This document shows, piece by piece, positions 21,213 to 31,300 of a DNA stretch of 31,839 nucleotides. The notes below the pieces were generated by a model. That model was not told where the DNA came from, did not search any database, and was given only the letters and a program-made list of their open reading frames with translations. The position numbers were made by a program, and so were the translations under genes. Source of the stretch: WHSW01 sp036794585. GTDB taxonomy: Bacteria; Actinomycetota; Thermoleophilia; Solirubrobacterales; 70-9. The DNA lies in contig DAIRGH010000027.1 in assembly GCA_036794585.1 (NCBI GenBank), positions 1-31,839 of the forward strand. Direction: 5' to 3'. The number at the start of each line of letters is the position of its first letter. Position 1 is the stretch's first letter.

Positions 21213-22016
21213 TCAGATCGTCGCTTCGCGCGACGGTTCGGGCCATGCCCAGACCCCAGGACGGACCCGCGCCAGCGCCCGGGCGGCGAGCGCGGCCAGG
21301 CAGGCCACGGCGGCCCCCGCCGCCGCGTCGAGCCAGAAGTGGTTGCCGGTGGCAACGATGACGAACAGCACCAGCAGCGGATAGGCCGACCACAGCGTGC
21401 GCGAGATCGAGTGCCGCGAGAGCCTCATCGCCGGCACCGCGATCATCAGCGAGAAGGCGATGTGCATGCTCGGCACCGCGGCGTACTGGTTGACCAGCAG
21501 GTTCGCCGTGCCCGAGTCCTGAGCGACGCCGGTGAACGCTGCGATCGTGTCGGTGAAGCCCTCGCCCGCCATCAGGCGCGGCGGCGCCGTCGGATAGAGC
21601 GCGTAACCGACCAGCGCGAGGGCCATCGCGACCATGAACATGTTCCGCACGAAGTAGAAGTGCTCGTTGCGGAACAGGTAGAGCCACGCCAGGAACCCGG
21701 TCGTGATCACGAAGTGGGAGTTCAGGTACATGAAGTTGGCGAAGTCGATCAGCCACGTGGCGTGGTCGATCAGCGCCTGCTGAAAGCCCTCCTCGAAGTA
21801 CGTCCCGAGCGAGCGCTCGATCGCGATCACCTGGTCGGCGTTGTCGACTGCCGCCGCGTGCCCTGAGTCGGTGATCCCCCGGACGACCTGGTAGCCGTTG
21901 TAGGCGATGAAGAAGAGCAGGAACTGCCAGCCGGCATCGACCCATCCCCTGGGCAGAAGACCGTTGACCCATGACCCGACGGAGCGCACCTGGCCGGCGA
22001 TTCTAGCCGCGTTCAC
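21213..22016 (-). CDS. PAP2-superfamily membrane protein, Aur1/inositolphosphotransferase-like
   Basis: A 267-residue, multi-spanning protein with a GTG at 22016 (AGGA nearby). PAP2 motifs are 'ALYPTAPPRLMAGEG' (C1-like), 'VPSMHIAFSLMIAVPAMRL' (C2, catalytic His) and 'SRTLWSAYPL' plus 'VATGNHFWLDAAAG' (C3, His and Asp). This spacing is the Aur1/Ipt1-like subgroup, whose fungal and mycobacterial members move inositol phosphate between lipids. It starts 17 nt after the alpha/beta hydrolase gene and ends 29 nt before the CDP-alcohol transferase, so they form one operon with ino1. A lipid phosphatase role remains possible. The longer ORF in this frame includes antisense of the hydrolase gene and is rejected. 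Confidence 0.85.
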   Translation of the reverse strand: MNAARIAGQVRSVGSWVNGLLPRGWVDAGWQFLLFFIAYNGYQVVRGITDSGHAAAVDNADQVIAIERSLGTYFEEGFQQALIDHATWLIDFANFMYLNSHFVITTGFLAWLYLFRNEHFYFVRNMFMVAMALALVGYALYPTAPPRLMAGEGFTDTIAAFTGVAQDSGTANLLVNQYAAVPSMHIAFSLMIAVPAMRLSRHSISRTLWSAYPLLVLFVIVATGNHFWLDAAAGAAVACLAALAARALARVRPGVWAWPEPSREATI

Positions 22017-22033
22017 ATCCTCGCAACACCCCG

Positions 22034-22855
22034 TCAGGGAGCCAGAAACCGGACCACTCTTTCGACCAGCTCGGGCCGGTCGATCCACGGCCAGTGTCCG
22101 CCGCCGGCGAGCTCGACCAGCTCCGCGTTCGGAAGCCGATCGGCGTACGCGCGGCCCCATTGCGGCGGCAGATAGGGGTCGGCTGTGCCCCAGGCGACCA
22201 GTGCCGGGCAGTCGAGCCGATCGAGATCCGCTCCCGCGGCCGCGAGCCGATCGGGGTCGGCGGAGCGGTAGAGATCGAGCATCGCCGGCCAGGTCCCCCT
22301 TGGCCAGCCCCTCCAGGTCATCTCGATCAGCTCCTCCGGCACTGCGCCGACCGGCGAGGCAGTACGGGACAGCAGCCGCAGACCGGTCTTCGTCGTGGTC
22401 GCATTGGCGAGCTCGCCGGCGACCGGGACCCGCCAGAACCAGCGTGCGATCCAGTGCCATCTGTAGCCCGGCAGCAGTGGCACGGCGTTGATGACCACCA
22501 GCCTGGTGACGCGCTCGGGTCGGCGCTGGGCCGCGATCAATCCCACCGCCCCCCAGTCGTGGACGACGAGCGCGTACTCGGAGATCTCGAGCTGGTCGAG
22601 AAACCGCTCCAGGAACCGGCCGAGACCGTGCATCGAGTAGTCGAAGCGGTCGCGGTCGGGCGTCTCGCTGAAGCCCCAGCCGGGAAGGTCGAGAGCGACC
22701 GCGGGCCCGTCGACCGCATGCAGGAACGGCAGCCAGTCCTCGGAATGGGTGGGGTTTCCGTGCACGAACAGCGCCGGCGGCCCGTCGCCCGCGCCCTGCC
22801 GGTAGAAGGTCCTGACGCCGTCGACGTGCACGACGCGCTCGCAGATCGGCGCCAT
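22034..22855 (-). CDS. alpha/beta hydrolase with Asp nucleophile (haloalkane-dehalogenase/epoxide-hydrolase-like)
   Basis: A 273-residue protein. 'FVHGNPTHSEDW' is the oxyanion-hole region, 'LVVHDWGAVGL' is the nucleophile elbow with Asp in place of Ser (as in haloalkane dehalogenases, epoxide hydrolases and fluoroacetate dehalogenase), 'VAWGTADPYL' holds the acid, and 'LAGGGHWPWIDRP' holds the base His. This order of motifs is complete. The substrate is unknown. It is the first gene of the inositol-lipid block, with an ATG 6 nt after TAGGTT, so a leaderless mRNA is likely. It diverges from nth. Confidence 0.87.
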   Translation of the reverse strand: MAPICERVVHVDGVRTFYRQGAGDGPPALFVHGNPTHSEDWLPFLHAVDGPAVALDLPGWGFSETPDRDRFDYSMHGLGRFLERFLDQLEISEYALVVHDWGAVGLIAAQRRPERVTRLVVINAVPLLPGYRWHWIARWFWRVPVAGELANATTTKTGLRLLSRTASPVGAVPEELIEMTWRGWPRGTWPAMLDLYRSADPDRLAAAGADLDRLDCPALVAWGTADPYLPPQWGRAYADRLPNAELVELAGGGHWPWIDRPELVERVVRFLAP

Positions 22856-22861
22856 CGCCGC

Positions 22862-22871
22862 AACCTATCCT
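22862..22871. promoter_or_regulatory. candidate divergent promoter with overlapping -10 boxes
   Basis: AACCTATCCT gives TATCCT on the plus strand (22866-22871, 6 nt before the nth GTG at 22878) and TAGGTT on the minus strand (22867-22862, 6 nt before the hydrolase ATG at 22855). The hexamers share TA at 22866-22867. The whole intergenic gap is only 22 nt, so both mRNAs are expected to be leaderless. Confidence 0.6.
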
Positions 22872-22877
22872 GGCGGG

Positions 22878-23582
22878 GTGGCGACGAGATCTGCGACACC
22901 CCGGGCATGGCACCGTCCCTCGAAGCGCCGCGTGCGCGCGATCCGCGATCGCCTCCGCGAGCTCTACGGCAAGCAGGTCAACGACCCCCACGGCCACCCG
23001 ATCGCCGAGCTGGTGCGGACGGTGCTCTCCCAGAACACCAATGACCGCAACCGCGACGTCGCCTACGAGCGGCTGCGCGAGCGTTTTCCGACCTGGGAGC
23101 AGGTGCGCGATGCCCCGGTCGAGCAGGTGATCGAGGCGATCAAGCCGGGGGGCCTCTCACAGACCAAGGGCCCGCGGATCCAGGAGATCCTGCGAGAGCT
23201 GCCGCTGGAGGACGGTGAGCCCAGCCTCGACTGGCTCGCCGACGCCGAGCGCGACGAGGCGCTCGACTTCCTCACCCAGCTTCCAGGCGTCGGCCGCAAG
23301 ACCGCCGCCTGCGTGATGATCTTCGCCCTCGGCCGGCCCGAGATCCCCGTCGACACCCACGTCTACCGGGTCGGCGGCCGGCTCGGCCTGTTTTCCGAGA
23401 AGGCGAGCTTCGAGGCCGCGCACGACGAGATGCTGGCGATCACCGACCCCGAGGACGCCTACGAGCTGCACATGAACCTGATCGCCCACGGACGCGAGAT
23501 CTGCCGGCCGCGGCCGCGCTGCGATCAATGCGCCCTGCGGCGCATGTGCCCGTACTACCGGCGCGCGCTGGCAAGCCGGTAG
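22878..23582 (+). CDS. nth: endonuclease III-like DNA glycosylase
   Basis: A 234-residue HhH-GPD glycosylase/AP lyase for oxidised pyrimidines. The helix-hairpin-helix 'LPGVGRKTA' holds the Schiff-base Lys141, and 'IPVDTHVYRV' holds the catalytic Asp159. A C-terminal 4Fe-4S site is Cys209, Cys215, Cys218 and Cys224. The spacing C-x5-C-x2-C-x5-C is one residue shorter than in E. coli Nth (C-x6-C-x2-C-x5-C). The GTG start lies 6 nt after TATCCT, with no Shine-Dalgarno. The stop TAG also starts the next gene's -10 box. The 'VLSQNTND' region is a variant of the LSxQTxD motif. Confidence 0.9.
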   Translation: MATRSATPRAWHRPSKRRVRAIRDRLRELYGKQVNDPHGHPIAELVRTVLSQNTNDRNRDVAYERLRERFPTWEQVRDAPVEQVIEAIKPGGLSQTKGPRIQEILRELPLEDGEPSLDWLADAERDEALDFLTQLPGVGRKTAACVMIFALGRPEIPVDTHVYRVGGRLGLFSEKASFEAAHDEMLAITDPEDAYELHMNLIAHGREICRPRPRCDQCALRRMCPYYRRALASR

Positions 23583-23585
23583 GTT
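23580..23585 (+). promoter_or_regulatory. candidate -10 box TAGGTT overlapping the nth stop
   Basis: TAGGTT begins with the TAG stop of nth and ends 7 nt before the GTG at 23593. No Shine-Dalgarno sequence is present. A second example of a stop codon doubling as a promoter hexamer (compare 14232-14237). Confidence 0.45.
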
Positions 23586-23592
23586 TCCCGCC

Positions 23593-24042
23593 GTGAGCAA
23601 GCGCCCCTTCGTCCTCTTCGGGCTGTTCGCCGCGATCTGCCTGATCGGGCTGCCGATCATCGCCCTGGGCAAGGAGGGCGACTCGAGCGCGGCCACGGTC
23701 GAGGTCGCTGCTCAGGACGAAGACGGCAAGGACCTGTTCGCGAACAACTGCGGCGCCTGTCACAAGCTCGCCGCGGCCGGCACCGACGGCGTCGTCGGCC
23801 CCGACCTCGACGACATCCTGGTCACCGGAGGGGAGAACTCGGCCGAGCAGTACGCCGGCACCTACAGCCGCGTCCTGCGGGCGGTCACCTGCGGCGTCGG
23901 GGGACGGATGCCGGAGGGGATCCTGGTCGGCGAGGAGGCGAAGGACGTCGCCACCTTCGTCGCCGCCTACGCCGGGCAGATCGGTGGCGGCCCTACCCTC
24001 GACACCGCCACCGCGGATCAGCCAGAGCCGCAAGACTGCTAG
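23593..24042 (+). CDS. membrane-anchored c-type cytochrome
   Basis: A 149-residue monoheme cytochrome c. An uncleaved or signal helix (residues ~7-26) is followed by the heme site C53GAC56H57 and the axial Met107 in 'GRMPEGI'. 'GVVGPDLDDIL' and 'DVATFVAAYAG' match the class I fold. The protein would face outside the membrane and pass electrons to an oxidase or reductase; no partner is nearby. The C-terminal tail ends 'PQDC', an unpaired Cys of unknown meaning. Confidence 0.88.
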   Translation: MSKRPFVLFGLFAAICLIGLPIIALGKEGDSSAATVEVAAQDEDGKDLFANNCGACHKLAAAGTDGVVGPDLDDILVTGGENSAEQYAGTYSRVLRAVTCGVGGRMPEGILVGEEAKDVATFVAAYAGQIGGGPTLDTATADQPEPQDC

Positions 24043-24073
24043 AGGAAAGCAGGCAGGGACCTGCTAGCCTTCG

Positions 24074-24098
24074 ACTCAGATTTCTTTAGACCCTGAGT
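24074..24098. promoter_or_regulatory. inverted repeat upstream of dnaK (candidate heat-shock operator)
   Basis: ACTCAG (24074-24079) and CTGAGT (24093-24098) are complementary around 13 nt. The half-sites resemble the TTGAGT/ACTCAA arms of the HspR box (HAIR, CTTGAGT-N7-ACTCAAG) but are in the opposite order and spacing, so this is only a candidate. HspR is encoded in the operon. TAGCCT at 24064-24069 is a possible -10 box. Confidence 0.35.
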
Positions 24099-24116
24099 TA
24101 GAAGGAGAACGAGGCA

Positions 24117-26004
<1,888 letters not shown>

Positions 26005-26021
<17 letters not shown>

Positions 26022-26559
26022 GCCCGAGGAGCGCGTCGAGGAAGAGGCGGTCGAGCAGGACCTCGACGCGCTCTTGGAGGACGTCAAGAGAGAGCGCGAC
26101 GAGTACCTCGAGCTCGCGAAGCGGGCGAAGGCCGACTTCGAGAACTACCGCAAGAGGGCGGCCCGTGATGCCGCAGAGGCTGAGCGCCGCGGCAAGGCGA
26201 GCCTCGCCCGCGACCTGATGCCGTCGATCGACAACCTCGAGCGCGCGCTCCGGAGCACGGGGATCGGTCCCGCGACCGAGGCCAAGCCCGACGCAGCCTC
26301 TGAGGAAGTCAGCGCGCAGGAGGCGCTGGCGCGCGGTGTGCAGCTCGTTCACAGCGAGCTGCAGGCGGCGCTTGCGCGCGCCGGGCTCGAGCCGTTCGAC
26401 CCGACCGGCGACAAGTTCGACCCCAACCTGCACGAGGCGATCTCGACCCAGCCGGCGCAGAACGGCGTCGAGTCGGGCACCGTGATCGAGACGCTCGAAC
26501 GCGGCTATCGCCTCGACGGCCAGGTACTGCGGCCGGCGCGCGTGATCGTCAGCGAATAG
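26005..26559 (+). CDS. grpE: nucleotide exchange factor GrpE
   Basis: A 184-residue protein with an ATG inside the end of dnaK (17-nt overlap), implying coupled translation. The long N-terminal coiled coil (about residues 12-70, 'RERDEYLELAKRAKADFENY' region) is followed by the beta-wing domain 'GLEPFDPTGDKFDPNLHEAI' and the closing 'GYRLDGQVLRPARVIVSE'. It releases ADP from DnaK. The insert between residues ~85-105 ('TEAKPDAASEEVS') is not conserved. Confidence 0.96.
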
Positions 26560-26569
26560 GGGGCCGAAT

Positions 26570-27679
26570 ATGGCGCGCGACCACTACGAGGTGCTGGGCG
26601 TAGGCCGCGGCTCCTCCGCGGAGGAGATCAAGAAGGCCTATCGCAAGCTGGCGCGCGAGTATCACCCGGACCGCAATCCGGGCGACAGCGCCGCCGAGGA
26701 GCGGTTCAAGGAGATCCAGCAGGCCTACGACACGCTCTCGGATCCGGAGAAGCGACAGCAGTACGACGCCGGCGGCATGTTCGCCGGCTTCGGCGGCCGC
26801 GGCGCCCCGGGGCCGGGCCACTTCGCCTCCGACATCGGCGACATCTTCTCGACCCTGTTTCGCCGCGGCGGACCCGGCCCGCAGCAGGCCTCTCGCGGCC
26901 GCGACCTGGAGACAGAGGTGCGGATCGCGTTCAAGCAGGCGATGGACGGAACCGAGGTTCCCGTGACGGTGCCGAAGCAATCGACCTGCAAGAACTGCGG
27001 CGGTACCGGCGCGAAGCCCGGGACGGCACCGACCGTCTGTCCTCGCTGCGACGGACGCGGGATCGACTCCGAGGGCCAGGGGTTCTTCTCGATCAGCCAC
27101 CCGTGCCCTCAGTGCGGGGGCTCGGGACAGGTGATCGAGGACCCGTGCCCCACCTGCGCCGGCTCCGGCCTGACGATGCAGCGCAAGCGCTACCGCGTAC
27201 GGATCCCCGCCGGCGTCCACGACGGCACCCGGATCCGCGTCGCCGGCAAGGGCGAGGACGGCCCCCGGGGCGCTCCCCCCGGCGACCTCTACGTCGTCGT
27301 CCGGGTCGCCGAATCGCCGGTCTTCAAGCAGCGGTCCGACGGCAACCTCGAGGTGACGGTGCCGATCACGATCGGCGAGGCGATTCAGGGGGCGACCGTC
27401 GAGGTGCCGACGCTGAACGGCTCGAAGCGAATCCGGGTTCCCGCCGGCACGCAGCACGGGACGGTGCAGCGGTTGCGCGGCGAGGGTCCGGCGAAGCCTG
27501 GCTCGGGGCGGCGGGGCGACATCCTTTACCGGCTCGAGATCGAGATGCCGCGCGAGCTCAACAGCGAGCAGAAGCGCGCCCTCGACGCGTTCGCGCAGGC
27601 CAGCAACGACCGCGACCCGCGCGCGGGGCTGCTGCGTGACGCGTCCGCCACTTCCGGGACAGTGGGCGGATCGGCATGA
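26570..27679 (+). CDS. dnaJ: chaperone DnaJ (Hsp40, class A)
   Basis: A 369-residue protein. The J domain (residues 4-67) has the HPD tripeptide in 'YHPDRNPGD' that triggers DnaK's ATPase. A Gly/Phe-rich segment follows (about 72-118). The zinc region has four CxxCxGxG repeats: 'CKNCGGTG', 'CPRCDGRG', 'CPQCGGSG' and 'CPTCAGSG'. The C-terminal substrate domain follows. Start ATG 26570, 10 nt after grpE, with 'AGGGGG' as ribosome site. The last bases overlap hspR by 4 nt (ATGA). Confidence 0.97.
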   Translation: MARDHYEVLGVGRGSSAEEIKKAYRKLAREYHPDRNPGDSAAEERFKEIQQAYDTLSDPEKRQQYDAGGMFAGFGGRGAPGPGHFASDIGDIFSTLFRRGGPGPQQASRGRDLETEVRIAFKQAMDGTEVPVTVPKQSTCKNCGGTGAKPGTAPTVCPRCDGRGIDSEGQGFFSISHPCPQCGGSGQVIEDPCPTCAGSGLTMQRKRYRVRIPAGVHDGTRIRVAGKGEDGPRGAPPGDLYVVVRVAESPVFKQRSDGNLEVTVPITIGEAIQGATVEVPTLNGSKRIRVPAGTQHGTVQRLRGEGPAKPGSGRRGDILYRLEIEMPRELNSEQKRALDAFAQASNDRDPRAGLLRDASATSGTVGGSA

Positions 27680-28170
27680 GCGCACGCGAACAGCGCGGAC
27701 GGTCGCCGCAGGGCGGGCAGCCTCGGGGAGTCGATCGCCGTCGCGGCGTGTTCATGATCTCGGTCGCCGCGGAGCTCGCCGAGATGCATCCGCAGACGCT
27801 GCGCATGTACGAGGCGCGGGGCTTGATCACCCCGAAGCGCTCGCCGAAGAACACCCGCCTCTACTCCTACGAGGATGTCGAGCGGCTGCGCCGGATCCAG
27901 CAGATGACCGCCGAGGACGGCCTCAACCTCGCGGGCGTCGAGACCGTGCTCGAGCTCGAGCGCCAGCTCGAGCGGGCCCGGGGCGAGGTCGCGAAGATGC
28001 GCGCGCGGGCCGCGGAGCTCGAGCGCCAGATGGACCGCGAGCTCGAGCGGGTGCGCCGCTCGCTGCGCGCCGAGATCGTTCCCTACGGTGCCTACGAGCC
28101 CCCTCCGAATCCTGCCGCAGGCAGGCGCTCGATTCCGATCGAGCGCAGCTCCCGCCGCCGCAAGCGCTGA
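27676..28170 (+). CDS. hspR: heat-shock repressor HspR (MerR family)
   Basis: A 164-residue repressor. The N-terminal ~25 residues are basic and unconserved. The MerR helix-turn-helix and wing are 'VFMISVAAELAEMHPQTLRM' (in part), 'YEARGLITPKRS' and 'RLYSYEDVERL', then 'GLNLAGVETVLELE', the HspR landmark. A long coiled coil follows, and a Pro/Arg-rich tail ends the protein. HspR represses the dnaK operon in actinobacteria and needs DnaK as co-repressor. It is the fourth gene of the operon, the usual actinobacterial order, and the ATG overlaps the dnaJ stop. Confidence 0.94.
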   Translation: MSAREQRGRSPQGGQPRGVDRRRGVFMISVAAELAEMHPQTLRMYEARGLITPKRSPKNTRLYSYEDVERLRRIQQMTAEDGLNLAGVETVLELERQLERARGEVAKMRARAAELERQMDRELERVRRSLRAEIVPYGAYEPPPNPAAGRRSIPIERSSRRRKR

Positions 28171-28178
28171 GCAGCGCA

Positions 28179-28198
28179 CCCGCATTCGCGGCTGCGGG
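28179..28198 (+). terminator. weak hairpin after the heat-shock operon
   Basis: CCCGCA (28179-28184) and TGCGGG (28193-28198) form a 6-bp stem with an 8-nt loop, 9 nt after the hspR stop. It has no T-run and is only a possible terminator. The following ~110 bases are relatively AT-rich (TATCGATA palindrome, TACAAA) and probably hold the promoter of the next gene. Confidence 0.3.
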
Positions 28199-28314
28199 AG
28201 CTAAAGCAATACCTATCGATACCGATACAAACGTGTATGGACGCCTGTACGACGCCCGCTGCATGCGGCTGGGAATCCGACCATCGAGTCGGGTCAAAAA
28301 TTCGATCGATTCTG

Positions 28315-31300
28315 ATGCGGGCGGGTTTGCTCGTGCCGCTCGCGGTTTCAGCCACCTTTCTGCTTGCGCCGACTCAGGCCGAGGCCGCGACCTGCTCGTC
28401 GGCGCCGCCGACGGTGACCGTCAACCTGTCGACCGCGAACGAGACCGCGACGATCGGGACCAGCGCCGGTGCGATCACCCTCAACAACGTCGCCTGCGCC
28501 GGTGGTGCGACCACCTCCAACATTGACACGATCAACGTCACCGGCACGACCGGCACCGAGACCGCCGTCTTCGACCTCACCAACGGACCCCTGGGCCCCG
28601 GCGCGACGGTCGAGGGTTCCGGCGCGAGCGAGATCGAGATCAACGCCAATCTCGGGCTCTCCTCCGGTGACCGGATCACGGTCACCGGTTCCAACTCTGC
28701 TGAGGTCGTCAATCTCGGGAGCGGTGGGATCAACCTCAACGGTGACGACGACGCGGACATCGTCTACTCGGGCACCGAGCTGTTCACCGTCAACGCCGGC
28801 GGCAGCAACGACCTGGTCAACGCCCAGGGCGGCGCCGGGACCGGTTCGCCGCTGACCCTGCCGGCGACCCTCAACGGCGACACCGGCGACGACACGCTTG
28901 CCCCGGGCCTGGGCAACGACACCGTCGGCGGTGGCCTCGGCACGGCCGACTTGATCGACGCCAGCGCCGCCCCCAGCGCGGTGATCATCAATCTCGCCAC
29001 GACCAGCGCGCAGGTCACGGGGGGCCTGGGGGTGATCACGCTGACCGGGGTTGAAGATGCCGCGGGCTCCGCGTTCGGCGACACGCTCACGGGCGATGGT
29101 CTCGCGAATGATCTCGCCGGCGCCGGCGGCGACGACCGGGTAAACGGCGCTGCCGGCGACGACACGCTCGACGGCGGCCCCGGCACCGACACCGGCGACT
29201 ACTCGACCGCCACCGTCGCGCTCACGGTCTCGCTCGAACTCGCGACGCAGGACACCGGCTTCGGCGTCGACACCCTCGCCGGGCTGGAGAACCTGACCGG
29301 TGGGACCGGCGCCGACACGCTCTCCGGAGACGACAACGTCAACGCGCTCCGAGGCGGCTCGGGGAACGACGTCCTGGAGGGGCGCGGCGGCGACGATCCG
29401 ATCGACGGCGACGCGGGCACGGACACCGCGAGCGCGTTCAGCGCGCCAGGCGCGGTGACGATCGACCTCATCGCCGAGACGCTCACTGGGGCCGACGGTG
29501 CCGATTCCCTCGCGGACATCGAGTCGGCGCTCGGCTCAGCCTTCGACGACGAGCTGATCGGCGACGACGCCGACAACACCCTCACCGGTGGCGCCGGCAC
29601 CGACACCGCCCATTACTCGCAGGCGACCAGCGGCGTCACCGTGAACCTCGCCTCGGGGTCGACGAGCGGTGGCGGCGGCGACGACATCCTGAATCAGATC
29701 GAGTCCACAATCGGCTCGGACTTCGACGACACGATCACAGGCAGCGTGACGACCAACTCACTCCGCGGCGAGGGCGGCGCGGACACACTCGTCGGTGCGG
29801 CCGGCGACGACAGCCTCGACGGCGGGGCCGGTACTGACACCGCCAGCTACTCGGCGCAAACGCAAGCTGTCAGCGTCGACCTCGCGACCGGGACGGCCGC
29901 AGGCGCCGCCGGCAACGATGCGCTCGCCGACATCGAGAACCTGACCAGCGGCAGCGGCGACGACACCCTCAGCGGCGACGGCGACCGCAACGAGATCAAC
30001 GGCGGCAGCGGCTTCGACACGATCGCCGGCCGTGGCGACAACGACGACCTCGACGGCAGCTCCGGTGTCGACACGCTCGACCTTTCGGGCGCTCCAGCCG
30101 GCGTGCTCGTCGAGCTGATCCACCAGCGCTCGAGCGGCGAGGGCGTGGACAACGTGGTCAGCTTCGACAACGTCATCGGCTCACCCCAGGGCGACACGCT
30201 GATCGGCGATGCAAACCCCAACACGCTCATCGGCGGCGGGGGCGACGACGCGCTACAGGGCCGCGGCGGCGACGACAGCCTCGACGGCGGCCTGGGCTCC
30301 GACACCGTCGACTACTCCGGCTTCAGCCCGGCGACGGGCCAGGGAATTAACGTCGACCTCGACCAGGGGAGCGCCTCGGGCGAGGGCACCGACGACCTGG
30401 CCGGGATCGAGAACGCGATCGGCTCGAGCGGCGCCGACATCCTGCACGGTGATGCCGCCGCCAACAGCCTCACCGGCGGCGCGGGCGATGACGCCCTGGA
30501 GGGCCGCGGCGGCGGCGACTCGCTGCGCGGCGACAGCGGCTCTGACAGCGTCGACTACTCCTCCTTTACCACCGCCGTAACGATCGACCTCGCCAGCGGC
30601 CAGACGCAGGGCACCGGCGGCGATGTCCTGGCCGGGATCGAGAACCTCACTGCCGGCAGCGGGAACGACTCGCTCAGCGGCAACGGCGCCGCCAACGCCG
30701 TGAGCGGGGGCGATGGCGCCGACGCGATCGGCGGCGGCGAGGGCAACGACGACCTCGACGGCGGCTCCGGTCTCGACAGCCTCGACTTCTCCGGCGCGGA
30801 TCACGCGGTCAGCGTAGACCTCGCCCAGGGCAGCGCCTCCGGCGAGGGCACGGACGCTGTGACCGGCTTCGAGAACGTCGTCGGCTCACCTCAGGGCGAC
30901 ACGCTGATCGGCGATGCAGGCGCCAACAGCCTCACAGGCGGCTCCGGCGACGACGCGCTGGAGGGGCGCGGCGGCGGCGACTCGCTGAGCGGCGACAGCG
31001 GCTTTGACAGCGTCGACTACTCCTCCTTTTCCACCGCCCTGACGATCGACCTCGCAAGCGGCCAGACTCAGGGCGCCGGCGGCGACGTGCTGTCCGGGAT
31101 CGAGAACCTGACCGGCGGCAGCGGCGACGACACGCTCAGCGGCGACGGCTCGCGCAACGAGATCAACGGCGGCAACGGCGTCGACACGATCGCCGGGCGC
31201 GACGACGACGACGACCTCGACGGCGGCTCGGGTCTGGATACCGCCGACTATTCCGGCGCCTCCGCCGGCGTGCAGGTCGACCTCATCCACCAGCACTCCA

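Noticed and set aside
28237..28314. Upstream in-frame ATG (28237) for the RTX-like gene
   Set aside because: It would add a 26-residue polar, Cys-containing extension before a good signal peptide; it is kept only as an alternative.
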